DNA of 64,000 bases, taken from assembly GCA_964019415.1 (NCBI GenBank), contig OZ025889.1, forward strand, positions 3,722,399 through 3,786,398, read 5' to 3'. This document shows positions 13,501 to 21,823 of this stretch, piece by piece (position 1 is the first letter of the stretch; each line of letters opens with the position of its first letter). A program made the position numbers and the translations under genes. The notes below the pieces were generated by a model, which had not been told where the DNA came from, did not search any database, and saw nothing but the letters and a program-made list of their open reading frames with translations. Source of the DNA: Ianthella basta (taxonomy: Eukaryota > Porifera > Demospongiae > Verongiida > Ianthellidae).

Positions 13501-16500
13501 TCACCATGTATTTTTGGGGCATGGAATCTGCTTATTTAAAACCCCTGCATATAGCCATTTTCGGGCAATCTGCCTATTTTGTACCTGCCATGCCATTTCC
13601 CATTATACAACGGCTGTACAATATATATTATAGCTTACCATATAGCATGCATTGCAGAATTGCTTTGGATGTACTTCCTTCTGGTCCTCCTTTACTTGCA
13701 CCTTAAAGGCAGCTTCCAACCTCTCAGCGTAATCAAGACAGTTGTATGTAACTCTGTACCGTTGTGACCTGGCCAGTAGTTTAGCACAAATTCTACACAA
13801 CTTCATCAGATTCGTTCGATGAGCCTCCATATTCATGCACTAACTGCTGCTATACTAAAACAGCTCTAGTTGCTCAACACCTGTTTTATACTATTCCGTA
13901 CAGGAAAACACCCCCACTTTTCCTGTCATGCTACTTTGTTTCCTGCATCCTTCCTAGTTGATAATCAGCAAGTAATTCATCATGCCTGTGCCTGTTCATT
14001 GAGTGGGTTGTGTAACTACGTGCTGCCTGGCTGTTTTGCTGTTTTATATGCGCATTGTTTACCATTAAGCATTAACTTTAACTAGCTATGCTCATGCATG
14101 GCATTCTTGAATAGATTATGTTTGTGAAACTTCACAGTAAGCTTCTGTGTTTTTCTCCCTTCTCAGGTACAATCTTACGTAGAAACATACTTATTTGTAT
14201 AGAACAAAATCTCCACATTTTTCTTACTTGTTTATGAACTTTATGTTTACAATGTTGTATACAATGAATGTTTAAGTCTTGAACAATATGGATGTATGTA
14301 TGTAATATGTATATGAATATTATGTGCGGCAGTTGTGCACGACATTTGCATGCAGTCTAAAGATTTTGCATGTATTCTCTTCAGCTGTACATGAAAATCT
14401 AAGTGAGAGATTTGTGCAAGTTGTACATGATATACATGAGTACAATTGTTTGGTCATATAATTATATTGTTGATTGAATCATATAAAATTGTGATCATGA
14501 GTCAAAGCAAATGGATTATACAATGTCATGCATTTGGGAAAATCGCAATGGCTTAGAGTTTGTGATTGTCATCAGTGCAATGCTAGCTTGCTATTGTCAG
14601 TTGGCTCTAGCATGCAGGTCTTTTCCGTTTGTACACTTGGCGTATGTACACTGGGGAAGGCCAATCCTGTTCTTGCAGTGGCTGTGCTTGCATGTCCGGG
14701 TACGTTGCTAGCCACTCTTCTTTAAACTCATATTCCCCGTCATCCTGCGCCTGCTCATCACATGCACTATCAGTCATCTCCCATTCTTCATCCGTGTTCT
14801 CTGCATAAAATTGCATGGTGTTATAATTAATCACTGCATTTCACCATTTGGGCACGTTTTGAAACCAACATGATGACTCACTGGCTGCCTCTTCCTCAAC
14901 ATCAGAGCTGTACATGTTGAATGAGCCTGTGGACAGCATAGTGCATGTACATGCACGTGTACCCTATATTATATTATTATAATTATGACATTCAATTTTT
15001 TAAGAGTGTCAAGTTTGTGTGGTATATAATTATATAAGTTCTGAATAATATGCAGCTGATCAATATTGTAATACTCACTGTACAAATGCTCAGAGGGATG
15101 CGAGTGAGGACAAAGGCAGGGGCAGGAAGCCGTTGCTTCTTTGCTGCTGCTGCTTGGGCCTGTGCATGATTATATGTTCATTGATCAATTTAGCTAAATA
15201 CAGGGAAATCCTATGAAGTTATAATACATTGTACTCACTGTCCAATTGCTCAAAAGCAATTGTGGGTGGATGAGGCTTTTGAGGTGTTGGTAGGAAGATA
15301 TGCCGGTCTTCCTCCCACTGGCTATAGCTAGCTATAATCTTAGATGGCGTCTCAGGCACACAAGTAACTTCTGGTAGTTCTTTAAAGTCACCCTTCTTAG
15401 CCTCCTGTTAGGCATTTAAATGAACATAATTAGCTACAAATTTAAATCTTTCCATTTGTATTAACTTAGTTTACCTTATCACTTTTCTCCATAGTTAGTT
15501 TCACGCACAGAACCAGATTGTGCTTGGGGATTAGCTGAAGAACCAGACTCTCTAGCTTCTTGGGCAGTACTAGCTTAAGTATTACAGGTAGCTAGCCCAT
15601 AACGTGTGCTATCTTGAGTTTAATCTGTACACATCCCGTGCAATTTCCTTTCACACATGCACACCCATGCTGACCCATCCACCCACACCAGCTCATGCAC
15701 CTCCCACTCCTTCTCACATAACTATTATGGTGCAAGTTGTATTATTATATTAATCTACAGTAATTAATTCTTGTATGATAATTGTATATAGCTATAGCTA
15801 TAGCTATGCATGCATAATAGCTAGCTAATTAGCTACAATAGCTATAAATAGAGGGTGGGGGTGGGGGAGGCTCTGCCCCCTAACTGAAAGCCCCATAGAA
15901 TCTACTTGCACCCTTAAAAATAGCTATGTAGCTAGCTACTTGGCTAGCTAGCTATACAATTATGTTATGAACAGTGGTGGCGGAACATGGTTGGGTTTGG
16001 GGGGGCTGCTTATAGCTACTGGCAAAGCCAATCATACATGTGCCCATTATATTCAAGATACAGCCCCCTAGCCCCCCCCCCCCCCCCCCCCACCTACCGC
16101 CGCTACCGCCGCCCTACGTTAGCTATGAATGAAAATGTTCCTTCACACATGCACATAGCTACAGGCATCACTGTCAGGGATTGCATTGTTATATACATGC
16201 AAAGCATTGTTCCCTGTATGTTGTCACTGCCACATGGGTACATGTGTACAGCCATAGCTATAGAGTTAGCTGAATTCTTCCAGAATCTGTAGGAAAAAAT
16301 AAGTAGCAAATTGAATTCAAGTGAATTCAGCTTAAAGTATCATTAGCTTGTGCTGGTATGTAGTGATTTCGTTCAGAAAACCCGGAGGAATGATAACACG
16401 ATTATGTATAGCCAGCATAGGGAAAACACACAAAGAGCTACGCCATTGTCTTGATTGCGCAATCTAGTTTTGTACGCGTGCGAAACACCCGTGTGGCAAT

Positions 16501-16927
16501 AGACAACAATTACAAGGGGTTGCCAGGTAGCTTAGTAGTTAAGCAGGACGGAAAACCACTCCAAGAGATTGACAAAGGGCTTTTATAGTACTAAAATGGA
16601 GAGAACAGGTGCTATTGGGAGTCATTGGAAGTTCAGTAGCTAACAGCTCCAAAATACGCTTGTACACTACTCCATACACAAACACACACACGCGGTGCGG
16701 CAAATTCCCTTTATCCCACTGTCCTACAGACTAACGCTTCGTACTCGCGCAAAGGTGCCGGGACTACTCGCATATAGCCAACCCCATTCAGCTCCCCAGC
16801 GCGCTCTCTCTCCTTTCTCATTCACTCTCTCTCTCCCTCACCAGTTGGTACCCGATGTGTCGCTGCGCACATCAGCGACGGCAGACTTGAAGTCGCTCTC
16901 ATCCTCAATACGGACTTCAGTGGACAT
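243..16927 (-). CDS. Two-domain coactosin-like (ADF-homology) actin-binding protein, 10 exons
   Basis: Exons in transcript order: 16842-16927, 5852-5970, 3212-3345, 2960-3036, 2593-2641, 1568-1664, 1197-1266, 729-870, 486-611, 243-347 (stop TAG 243-245). Phases join into 334 codons plus stop. Domain 1 (about residues 1-138) and domain 2 (about 188-320) both follow the coactosin pattern: an N-terminal helix ending in Trp (VRSDTSGTNW; KSDESDIGW), a strand rich in Tyr/Val, then KFVYIRFMGQEVKP in domain 1 and KFAYIHWQGERVKP in domain 2. Both domains are cut by introns at the same Trp codon and in the same phases, so one is a duplicate of the other. A Gly/Ser/Lys linker (residues 139-187) separates them. 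Coactosins are single-domain proteins that bind F-actin in the cytosol; a double form is unusual. The linker exon 2593-2641 is the least certain. The first intron contains a whole transposon. Twinfilin also has two ADF-H domains, but the motifs here are coactosin-like. Confidence 0.85.
917..1070 (-). repeat. MITE copy, Tc1/mariner-like family (inverted copy)
   Basis: Starts CAGTGCAACCTGTTTAAGA and ends CTCAGACAGGTCACAC. Internal words such as cactaaaacattgcact and cagccacctctctataa match, in reverse orientation, the copies at 3941-4116 and 52706-52886. It lies in the intron between coding exons 729-870 and 1197-1266 of the coactosin-like gene. Confidence 0.7.
3941..4116 (+). repeat. MITE, about 176 bp, with terminal inverted repeats
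   Basis: The left end TACAGTGGAACCTCTCTAAG and the inverted right end TACAGTGCAACATGTCTAAG match at 17 of 20 positions. The element begins and ends at TA, as expected for Tc1/mariner-type insertion. It has no coding capacity and lies in an intron of the coactosin-like gene. Related copies are at 917-1070, 51655-51820 and 52706-52886. Confidence 0.8.
4461..4518. repeat. (TG)n microsatellite
   Basis: Nearly pure TG dinucleotides with one CA interruption, in an intron. The long HTHT or VCVC translations it gives are not proteins. Confidence 0.95.
4936..4991. repeat. (TG)n microsatellite, imperfect
   Basis: TG dinucleotides interrupted by TTTG and TGCG steps, in an intron of the coactosin-like gene. 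Confidence 0.9.
6255..6276. promoter_or_regulatory. 22-bp perfect palindrome with NRF1-type core
   Basis: The core TTTCTGCGCATGCGCAGAAA extends one more paired base on each side. GCGCATGCGC at 6261-6270 is the canonical NRF1 recognition sequence. It lies 24 bp inside the proposed left end of the transposon, in a CpG-rich stretch, so it could be a promoter element or a transposase-binding subterminal site. Which of these applies cannot be told from sequence. Confidence 0.45.
6349..6414 (+). CDS. Possible first coding exon of a plus-strand gene
   Basis: An ATG at 6349 opens 22 codons (MGFKHLILYDRKVFSVYLQR, then two more) and runs straight into a good splice donor, ATG|gtaagc, at 6415. It starts 73 bp after the NRF1-like palindrome in CpG-rich DNA, as a first exon would. 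No downstream exon could be joined and no homology is recognised, so this may be chance. Confidence 0.2.
6736..6943. repeat. Foldback element, about 208 bp
   Basis: The left arm beginning CTTGCTAGGTGTTAAGGCAC is mirrored by the right arm ending GTGCCCTAACGCCTAGCAAG, with further pairing through the words cacagcagcagcttcgaatgaaacc and ggtttcattcgaaactgctg. The loop is unpaired and AT-rich. It looks like a MITE nested inside the larger transposon. Confidence 0.75.
7053..7150. repeat. 19-bp tandem repeat, about 5 copies
   Basis: Unit atacagtgcaagttataaa, the last copies slightly changed. It lies between the transposase gene's 3' end and the left end of the element. The surrounding stretch 6944-7771 has no other recognisable gene. 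Confidence 0.85.
7772..13836 (-). CDS. N-RAG-TP-like transposon protein, RAG1 N-terminal-type zinc region plus transposase-like domain, 12 exons
   Basis: Exons: 13639-13836, 12462-13256, 11655-11992, 11223-11426, 10554-10656, 10339-10484, 10192-10268, 9909-10111, 8694-9023, 8463-8618, 8209-8389, 7772-8076. They join to 1012 codons with stop; the 5' edge of exon 3 was chosen by phase. Residues 14-66 read LCRICAK...HPKQFCNACYM and residues near 90 read WGRHTGHDCNTCKK followed by KGGRPPKRTKGRGRP. This is the C-x2-C, HPxxFCxxC, Hx4CxxC order of the RAG1 N-terminal region. Later blocks contain GGDKGGGS (about 533), LFGDYEFL (about 606), CLWC (about 628), HMLEDH (about 938) and GEQGAESIH (about 957). 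The two Asp and one Glu could be a DDE-type catalytic triad (inference). Exon 2 holds a 24-bp minisatellite. The reading frame is intact, so the element may be recent or domesticated. Confidence 0.75.
9303..9653 (-). pseudogene. HIRAN-like domain relic, frameshifted
   Basis: The minus-strand frame reads EALEVESCIHAHHVYKEIWS, then DPYAVAVTRKSAIVGHVSRK, the typical start of the HIRAN-like domains often found in multicopy animal genes linked to transposons. After this point the expected continuation is in another frame (KPSAVCALFLRMQGT at 9370-9460), so one frameshift breaks it. It lies in the intron between exons 9909-10111 and 8694-9023 of the transposase-like gene, same strand, and is not needed for that gene's frame. 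HIRAN domains bind DNA ends; whether this copy was ever part of the transposon cannot be told. Confidence 0.55.
12650..13020 (-). repeat. 24-bp coding minisatellite, about 15 copies
   Basis: On the minus strand the unit encodes the eight-residue repeat PPPEQDVD (variants PLEQDVD, PREQDMD), inside exon 12462-13256 of the transposon gene. Copies differ mostly at third positions, and copy length is always a multiple of three, so the frame is kept. It forms an acidic, proline-rich, probably disordered spacer between the zinc region and the rest of the protein. The long open frames on the other strand here are only its complement. Confidence 0.95.
13860..14600. other. Spacer between the two transposon genes
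   Basis: AT-rich DNA upstream of exon 1 of the RAG1-like gene and downstream of the acidic-protein gene. It must hold the promoter of the former, but no clear TATA box or repeat is seen. Confidence 0.5.
14607..15492 (-). CDS. Small acidic protein of unknown function, 5 exons
   Basis: Exons: 15475-15492 (MEKSDK), 15239-15404, 15079-15159, 14882-14926, 14607-14800; phases join to 167 codons plus stop. All introns have good GT-AG ends (gtaaac, then gtgagt three times). The middle part is Ser-rich; the C-terminal half is acidic (NTDEEWEMTDSACDEQAQDD) and ends in a basic YKRKRPAC. No domain is recognised. It lies upstream of and on the same strand as the RAG1-like transposon gene, between the proposed inverted repeats, so it may be a second gene of the transposon. 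The first exon is short and its ATG is a guess. Confidence 0.6.
16072..16091. repeat. Poly-C tract, 20 bp
   Basis: Twenty C in a row after a G-rich arm (gtttgggggggctgc at 15996-16010) and before ccacctaccgccgctaccgcc. Similar poly-C next to a G-rich segment occurs at 61855-61878. It could form G-quadruplex or i-motif structures. Confidence 0.95.
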
Positions 16928-16929
16928 TC

Positions 16930-17770
16930 CTCCTGCTTCTCTGTTAACGTGGTCCAACAAGAAGTGCGTCACACACACACACACTCACGGTCACTGACTC
17001 GACACACTGCTTCTCGCGGTGACTCGGAATGTGGTGGTGATGTGATAGTACGCAGAGACACCTCCATATATGGCGTGCCCTTAAGCCTCCCGCATTGCGA
17101 TTTTTAGCACCACATTGCGGTCACAGCTCAGTGTAGTGTCCATTTACATCAACATTATTTTGTCTTTTGTGTACGTGGGGTGTGGGCGGACTGTGCATAT
17201 GCATGTGCTGTGATATAGCCTTGTCTCTATCAAGTCTTACTCAGCATGCCAAAGCGTCAAAATGCGATGCTATTCAAACCTGCATAGCTATATAGTTTGT
17301 TACGCGAACGTCCGGAGACTGGATCGGAAACTAGTGAACGGAGGCGTTCTCCAGTTTCCCGAGCGAGCCAGTCGCCTCACCCGTCTTCTACACTGAAGTC
17401 GGACTCGCCGATGCACTTTCTCCTCAATTGTTGCTTCCCGCCTACCTCGCCTTACAACCTGGCAACTCAGACTCCCGAAAAGTCACACACAAGCCGAGTA
17501 TTGTGTGTGAATCGAGCGCAGCATCTCCTGAAGCTGTAGCTAGCTACGTACGTACTGCGTGTCTCTACACAACGCGAAATGAAAGTGAATCCTGAACTAT
17601 ATTGAGCAGTCTTTTAGCGACCTCTCTCATAGAGGACACCTCACTCACTCATGTGTGGCATTTGTTGTGTGGGAGAGGCTAGCTATACCTACGTAGCTAC
17701 GACAGTTTCAATGTGTGTGACTCTGAGACTACAACATGGTCATATGGCAGCTAGCTATCAACGGTTTTAA
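16930..17770. promoter_or_regulatory. Likely 5' flank of the coactosin-like gene
   Basis: The start codon of the minus-strand coactosin-like gene is at 16927, so its promoter and 5' UTR should lie here. The stretch 16700-17560 is richer in CpG than its neighbours. No core promoter motif was recognised and no convincing coding exon on the plus strand was found. Confidence 0.35.
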
Positions 17771-17779
17771 TAGAGGGTG

Positions 17780-19440
17780 AACTGCATCATGCTATGTTCT
17801 TCCTTCCATACTGGATGCACTGAAGGCATTTTACTAACCTCCCAGCTACAGGAAACTGTCCTACCCACGCATATCTTGGAATTGGGAAATATTTCTTTCC
17901 TGTTTTGCGATTTGATGGTGATGGCGCATTCACAAGCATCTCTGTTGCAAGGCTACTTCCCAACATCACGATATTTTGCTCTGACACTGCATTTCACCCT
18001 GACCATCTGGCATGTTCGAAGAAGGGGAATACTATCTGGTAATGAATTCCTATCAGAATACCATTTCACTCAGTGGCATTACTGTCAATCAGGTTGTACC
18101 CCCTCTGTACATGAACAATTAATCTTAATGCTCACTTTTTTGTGCAAGGGACCTTGCTGCAGTTTGGAGGGCATACAAACTTCTTTGCCCCAGAAGGCCC
18201 CAATCTTGGCCTTTCCTTGCCTTCTATATACTCATCTGCACAGCTATTGCACAAATTGATGCACCCATTGCTCTTGCGTTGAACACTACCATCTTAGGTG
18301 CAGCCCAATGGAGACCATACTTGTCCATCAACTTCTTATATACCAAGTTCTGGCAGTGTTCTATCTTCAAGTAAGTAGTATATATGCATGTGTACGTACA
18401 CTTTATGTATTCAGTATAATTTATTTATTGCTTGGGCATGTATAAGTCACCATTTATGCATGGCATTGTGCATCAATAATATTAATAAAGAGCATAAGTG
18501 TTACCAATTGTGTGTGTATCTATGCATGCAGCTGTGGGTATTCTTTCTGCTTTAATGGTTACGTGTTAACTATATATGTGTGCAATACATGCACACAACA
18601 AATGTACGTGTTATGTTACAGACAGTGTGCTTGTGAAAATGCACACTAATGGTTCTCAATTAGTGCAGCTGTCTAATTTGCATTTGGTGTTTGGTTTAGA
18701 TACAGGAGCTGCATGACAGTGGCAGCTGCTGACCTACAGCTCCAGTTACTGTTACTGTATGTAACTGTGACAGAGGTGTCCACCGTGGCAGGTGTACATG
18801 TGTCCCCTCGGATCCTATGACTATCTCGCTATACCTTCAACAGCTAGTAGTTTACTACCCATTGTTCAGGCTGCGACAAGTGAAGGTACTAGAGGCTTGG
18901 ACCAGCCCATGGTGCAGTGCACTCCCATGCACACCTGCTGCGGATGGCAATAGCGCAGTGTCTGCCAGCTCATGTCACAGGCGGGCAACCCTGGAGCAGT
19001 TGTGCATGATGGCAATGCAGCCTCTTTGGGATTCTGCTAGCAGTGGCACTTGCTGTCATACCATCACTGATTGCTGTAATTCCCCATGACCACAGGACCA
19101 GGAGGTACCATATGCATGCAGGTACAAGACTTCAGCCATTGAGCATCACAAGAACAACTCTCCAGGTTAGCTTCATGTTGTTGACAATTAAACTGTGCTT
19201 TCTGTGGCACTGCATGTAGATCATTTCTGTTAATTGGGCTGATTTTGAAAGGGTGTGAATGTGTATGTGTGTAGCTTTGATAGTGATTGTTTACTGATGT
19301 ATGCCATTACTGTCTATATGGTTCAGTGATTTACAGCACCCTTGGGGATGCAACAGTGAACTATATGTATGAACGCAACCCATGCAGTCTATCAAATGGT
19401 GTATCCACTCATGAACGATGTGCAAGGTCATGAGATGCTG
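17780..19440 (+). pseudogene. Probable decayed receptor gene of the downstream family
   Basis: Interrupted plus-strand frames recall the receptor family: about 17820-18000 reads YFFPVLRFDGDGAFTSISVA, comparable to the YPDLKFTCNGTVTLVAFGAF region of gene A; near 18155-18225 GLSLPS recalls the family's GLSLPP; near 19020-19080 LLAVALAVIPSLIAVI could be a membrane span; near 19325-19365 IYSTLGDATVNYMYE recalls the YSTL tail motif. Stops and frameshifts separate these pieces. It lies upstream of gene A in the same orientation, where an extra family member would be expected. The similarity is weak and was judged by eye. Confidence 0.35.
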
Positions 19441-19639
19441 GTGAAATACAATCTAAATGACTAGTTGGATTAAATACTGGAGCATGCCTAAAATTAGCTG
19501 AGTCATCCGTCTGTGTCTGCTAGTGGGCAGGACAGGGTGAAGGCGAATCTAATGCTGACTACTGTATAGTCTAGCATTCAGACCCATATACACCCATGGG
19601 TACAAGACTAGCTGACTACAAGACTTTAGGCATCAATCA

Positions 19640-21247
19640 GTTTTTTTTTTTAATTTTTTTAATTTTAATTTTAATTTTAATTTTAATTTTTTTCATTTTT
19701 ATTCTAATACATAGGGCACACATGCGCACTGCCTTGAAAAATGATATAATATAAGAATGATAATGGAAATAGAAGTTCTAGATATCTGTCATTCTCTAAA
19801 GTTCATTGTTTAAATTAGATGGAGGGGACACGCCCCTCACTGGCAATCACATTGATTGGGGTCCTGATTGCATGACCCTTGGATGATCTGGAACCCCTGA
19901 TACATCTGATCTGGGACTTTAGCAAGGAGAAGCTGATCATGCACCTGATAGTGTTCATCGTTTGGCCGTATGGTTGATCTCTTTTCGTTGCCAGCAATGA
20001 TATCAGTCTCTTGTAGGTCACCTGGGCTGCTTTCCCCATTCCTCCTGTTGCTGCGAAAACAAGAGGAGTGAATGAACCGTGTTCAACTTCCCGGATGCGC
20101 TGTTCATAGCTTCTTCTCTTTTCTTTCTCATGGCGTTGGTAGGTGGCATCGAGGCTCTGGGAGCAGTTCCGGGATGCGAATGGGTTAAAAACCCTTACAT
20201 TGAAAAATGCATCTTGGGACCTGACCCAGAATCCCTCTACCCTGATGTCGACTCTAGCTCCATCTTGACAGTTAGCAGAACGACCATTCAACATTTCCCC
20301 TGACGGGGGTTGCAATTCAGGCTCAGTGCCCACATTGTGACATACTTCAGTCATGAGATCTGCAGTGAGATCTCTTAGATCGTTGTGTCGCACTGTTGGC
20401 AGTCCTCCAGTGGGACAGGTGAATGCGTGCTCGACTGTGAGACTCTTGCCACACACACATGTCTTCGGCAGATTGGACAGTTGCCACCCGTACCTCAGGG
20501 CAACAGCATCCCAGAAGGCTCCCTTATGCAGAAAAAAACAAACTCATTAATGGGCAGAACACTAAGCCAGCTGGAGGCACCTGTTTCTTTTGCAAGATCC
20601 ATTGCCAGCTTCATGTTGCCTGAGGCATGGTCTTGGATTGCTTCTGTCCTCTCTTGCATGTGCTTCTTTTTCTTGTTCTTGATGTTGTTTCTAATTTTTG
20701 TCATTTCATTTGCACATTCGTCCATTGCCTCTCTCCTCTGCTCAGAGACAGCTCGCACTAGTGGTTCTGTTGCTGTAACTGAGTTCACATACTCCTCTTT
20801 GGCCAATTCCTTTGGGATGCAGATACTGAGCCCCCCCATTCTTGCTGGAAGTGACAGTATCTGTCGTTCATTCTCACTAAACTGCGAATGTCCTGTTACA
20901 GCAGGGGCAAACTTGTGTCTTATGGCATCTTCCAATGGCTGTAGACTGTCTTCAGTCTGTCCAGTAGTCCTGAGCAGGTACCTCCATTTGTTCACGATCC
21001 CATGAGTGAAAGCACAGAATGCGGCGTGGGGTTGAGAGTTGGCAACTAAGGTTAGTTCCTCCAGTTCTAATATCCAGCTCTGGACTTTGGCTTGAAGAAA
21101 TGAGTCCTTCATGTCATCTGGACCGACGTAGGATCCCAGGTACCTCTTTCCATCAGTTGTAATATGGACTCCACTGCCACTGAAAGTTGCCTTGGCAGAT
21201 TCAAGATGGCATTCCTTGACCACAAGCCAAGCATCAATCCGTGCCAT
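19640..21247 (-). mobile_element. 5'-truncated non-LTR retrotransposon, 3' half of reverse-transcriptase protein
   Basis: The minus-strand frame 21247-20540 (YLGSYVGPDD, AFCAFTHGIVNKWRYLLRTT, LPARMGGLSICIPK) continues after a one-base frameshift in a T-run near 20535 as HKGAFWDAVALRYGWQL, CVCGKSLTVEHAFTC, then DGARVDIRVEGF and YEQRIREVEHGSFTPLVF, ending at 19815. This is the region after the polymerase core in a multicopy family of invertebrate retroelements. The reverse-transcriptase motifs are missing, so the copy is truncated. At 19640-19692 an A-rich tail (repeats of ttaaaa on this strand) marks the 3' end. Not functional. Confidence 0.75.
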
Positions 21248-21301
21248 TTTGTGAGTATACAGTACTACATGTGTATGATCCTACTTTGTGTGTTGACACG
21301 C

Positions 21302-21327
21302 CTGTGTGTGTGTGTGTGTGTGTGCAG
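21302..21327. repeat. Short (TG)n microsatellite
   Basis: Thirteen TG units next to the truncated 5' end of the retrotransposon. From 21330 to 21823 no exon is recognised; this is the 5' flank of gene A. Confidence 0.9.
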
Positions 21328-21823
21328 GTGTTGCATCTTGCAATTGTCATGCCTGTCTAAGGGACCCAAAACTGACTGCTGCTCTGTTATATATTCTGAT
21401 TCCCTTACAGAATTCTGCCTTCAAAACATGGACGTGCATGACAAGTATAGAATTGCATATAGCTACGGGGCAATGCCATATTTGTGTTTGTTGGTATAGC
21501 AGCTCTCTGCCGATGTGTACTCGAAACCTGATTGGTCCACTGCCGTCAGGCGATTAAAATGTCTGACTGCCGCAGCCCGAACTTGAAAGTAGTGCGAACA
21601 CAAGTAATGCATGCAGGTTTGGAGCCATATTGCAATTGACACATAACGGAAAGTGCAGGCATCTTAACCCTGAACTGTGTCAGCATTCTGTGCTGCAGAC
21701 GCTGACAATTGACGGCCCCATCAGCTGTGCACGCACACCTGCACACAGGTTAACGGAGCCTATACGGAGGAGTTGCCGGAAGGTTTCCTTCCAGTCGTCG
21801 TCTGAGATACGGTGCATACAAGC

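Larger units (their letters stand above)
6217..16495 (-). mobile_element. N-RAG-TP-like DNA transposon with 15-bp terminal inverted repeats
   Basis: The left end CACACGGGTGTTTCG (6217-6231) is repeated as a perfect inverted copy at 16481-16495. The two bracket a 10.3 kb block with a 12-exon transposase-like gene (7772-13836), a small acidic gene (14607-15492), a HIRAN-like relic (9303-9653) and foldback repeats. The block sits in intron 1 of the coactosin-like gene, on the same strand as the host gene. A clean target duplication was not found: CAATA occurs 4 bases outside the left end and 1 base outside the right end, but not at the exact edges. A perfect 15-base match at exactly these places is unlikely by chance, yet it is short, so the ends are probable and not proven. 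Confidence 0.6.

Noticed and set aside
6205-16502. CAATA as target-site duplication of the transposon
   Set aside because: It is found near both ends but at different distances (4 bases on the left, 1 on the right), so it is not a proper duplication with the ends proposed.
17297-17539. Plus-strand frame starting LRERPETGSETSERRRSP
   Set aside because: No good start context, no splice partner and low-complexity composition; it lies in the CpG-rich 5' flank of the coactosin-like gene.
20353-21005. Plus-strand open frames over 20385-21005
   Set aside because: They are the reverse complement of the retrotransposon protein, whose minus-strand frame has clear family blocks.
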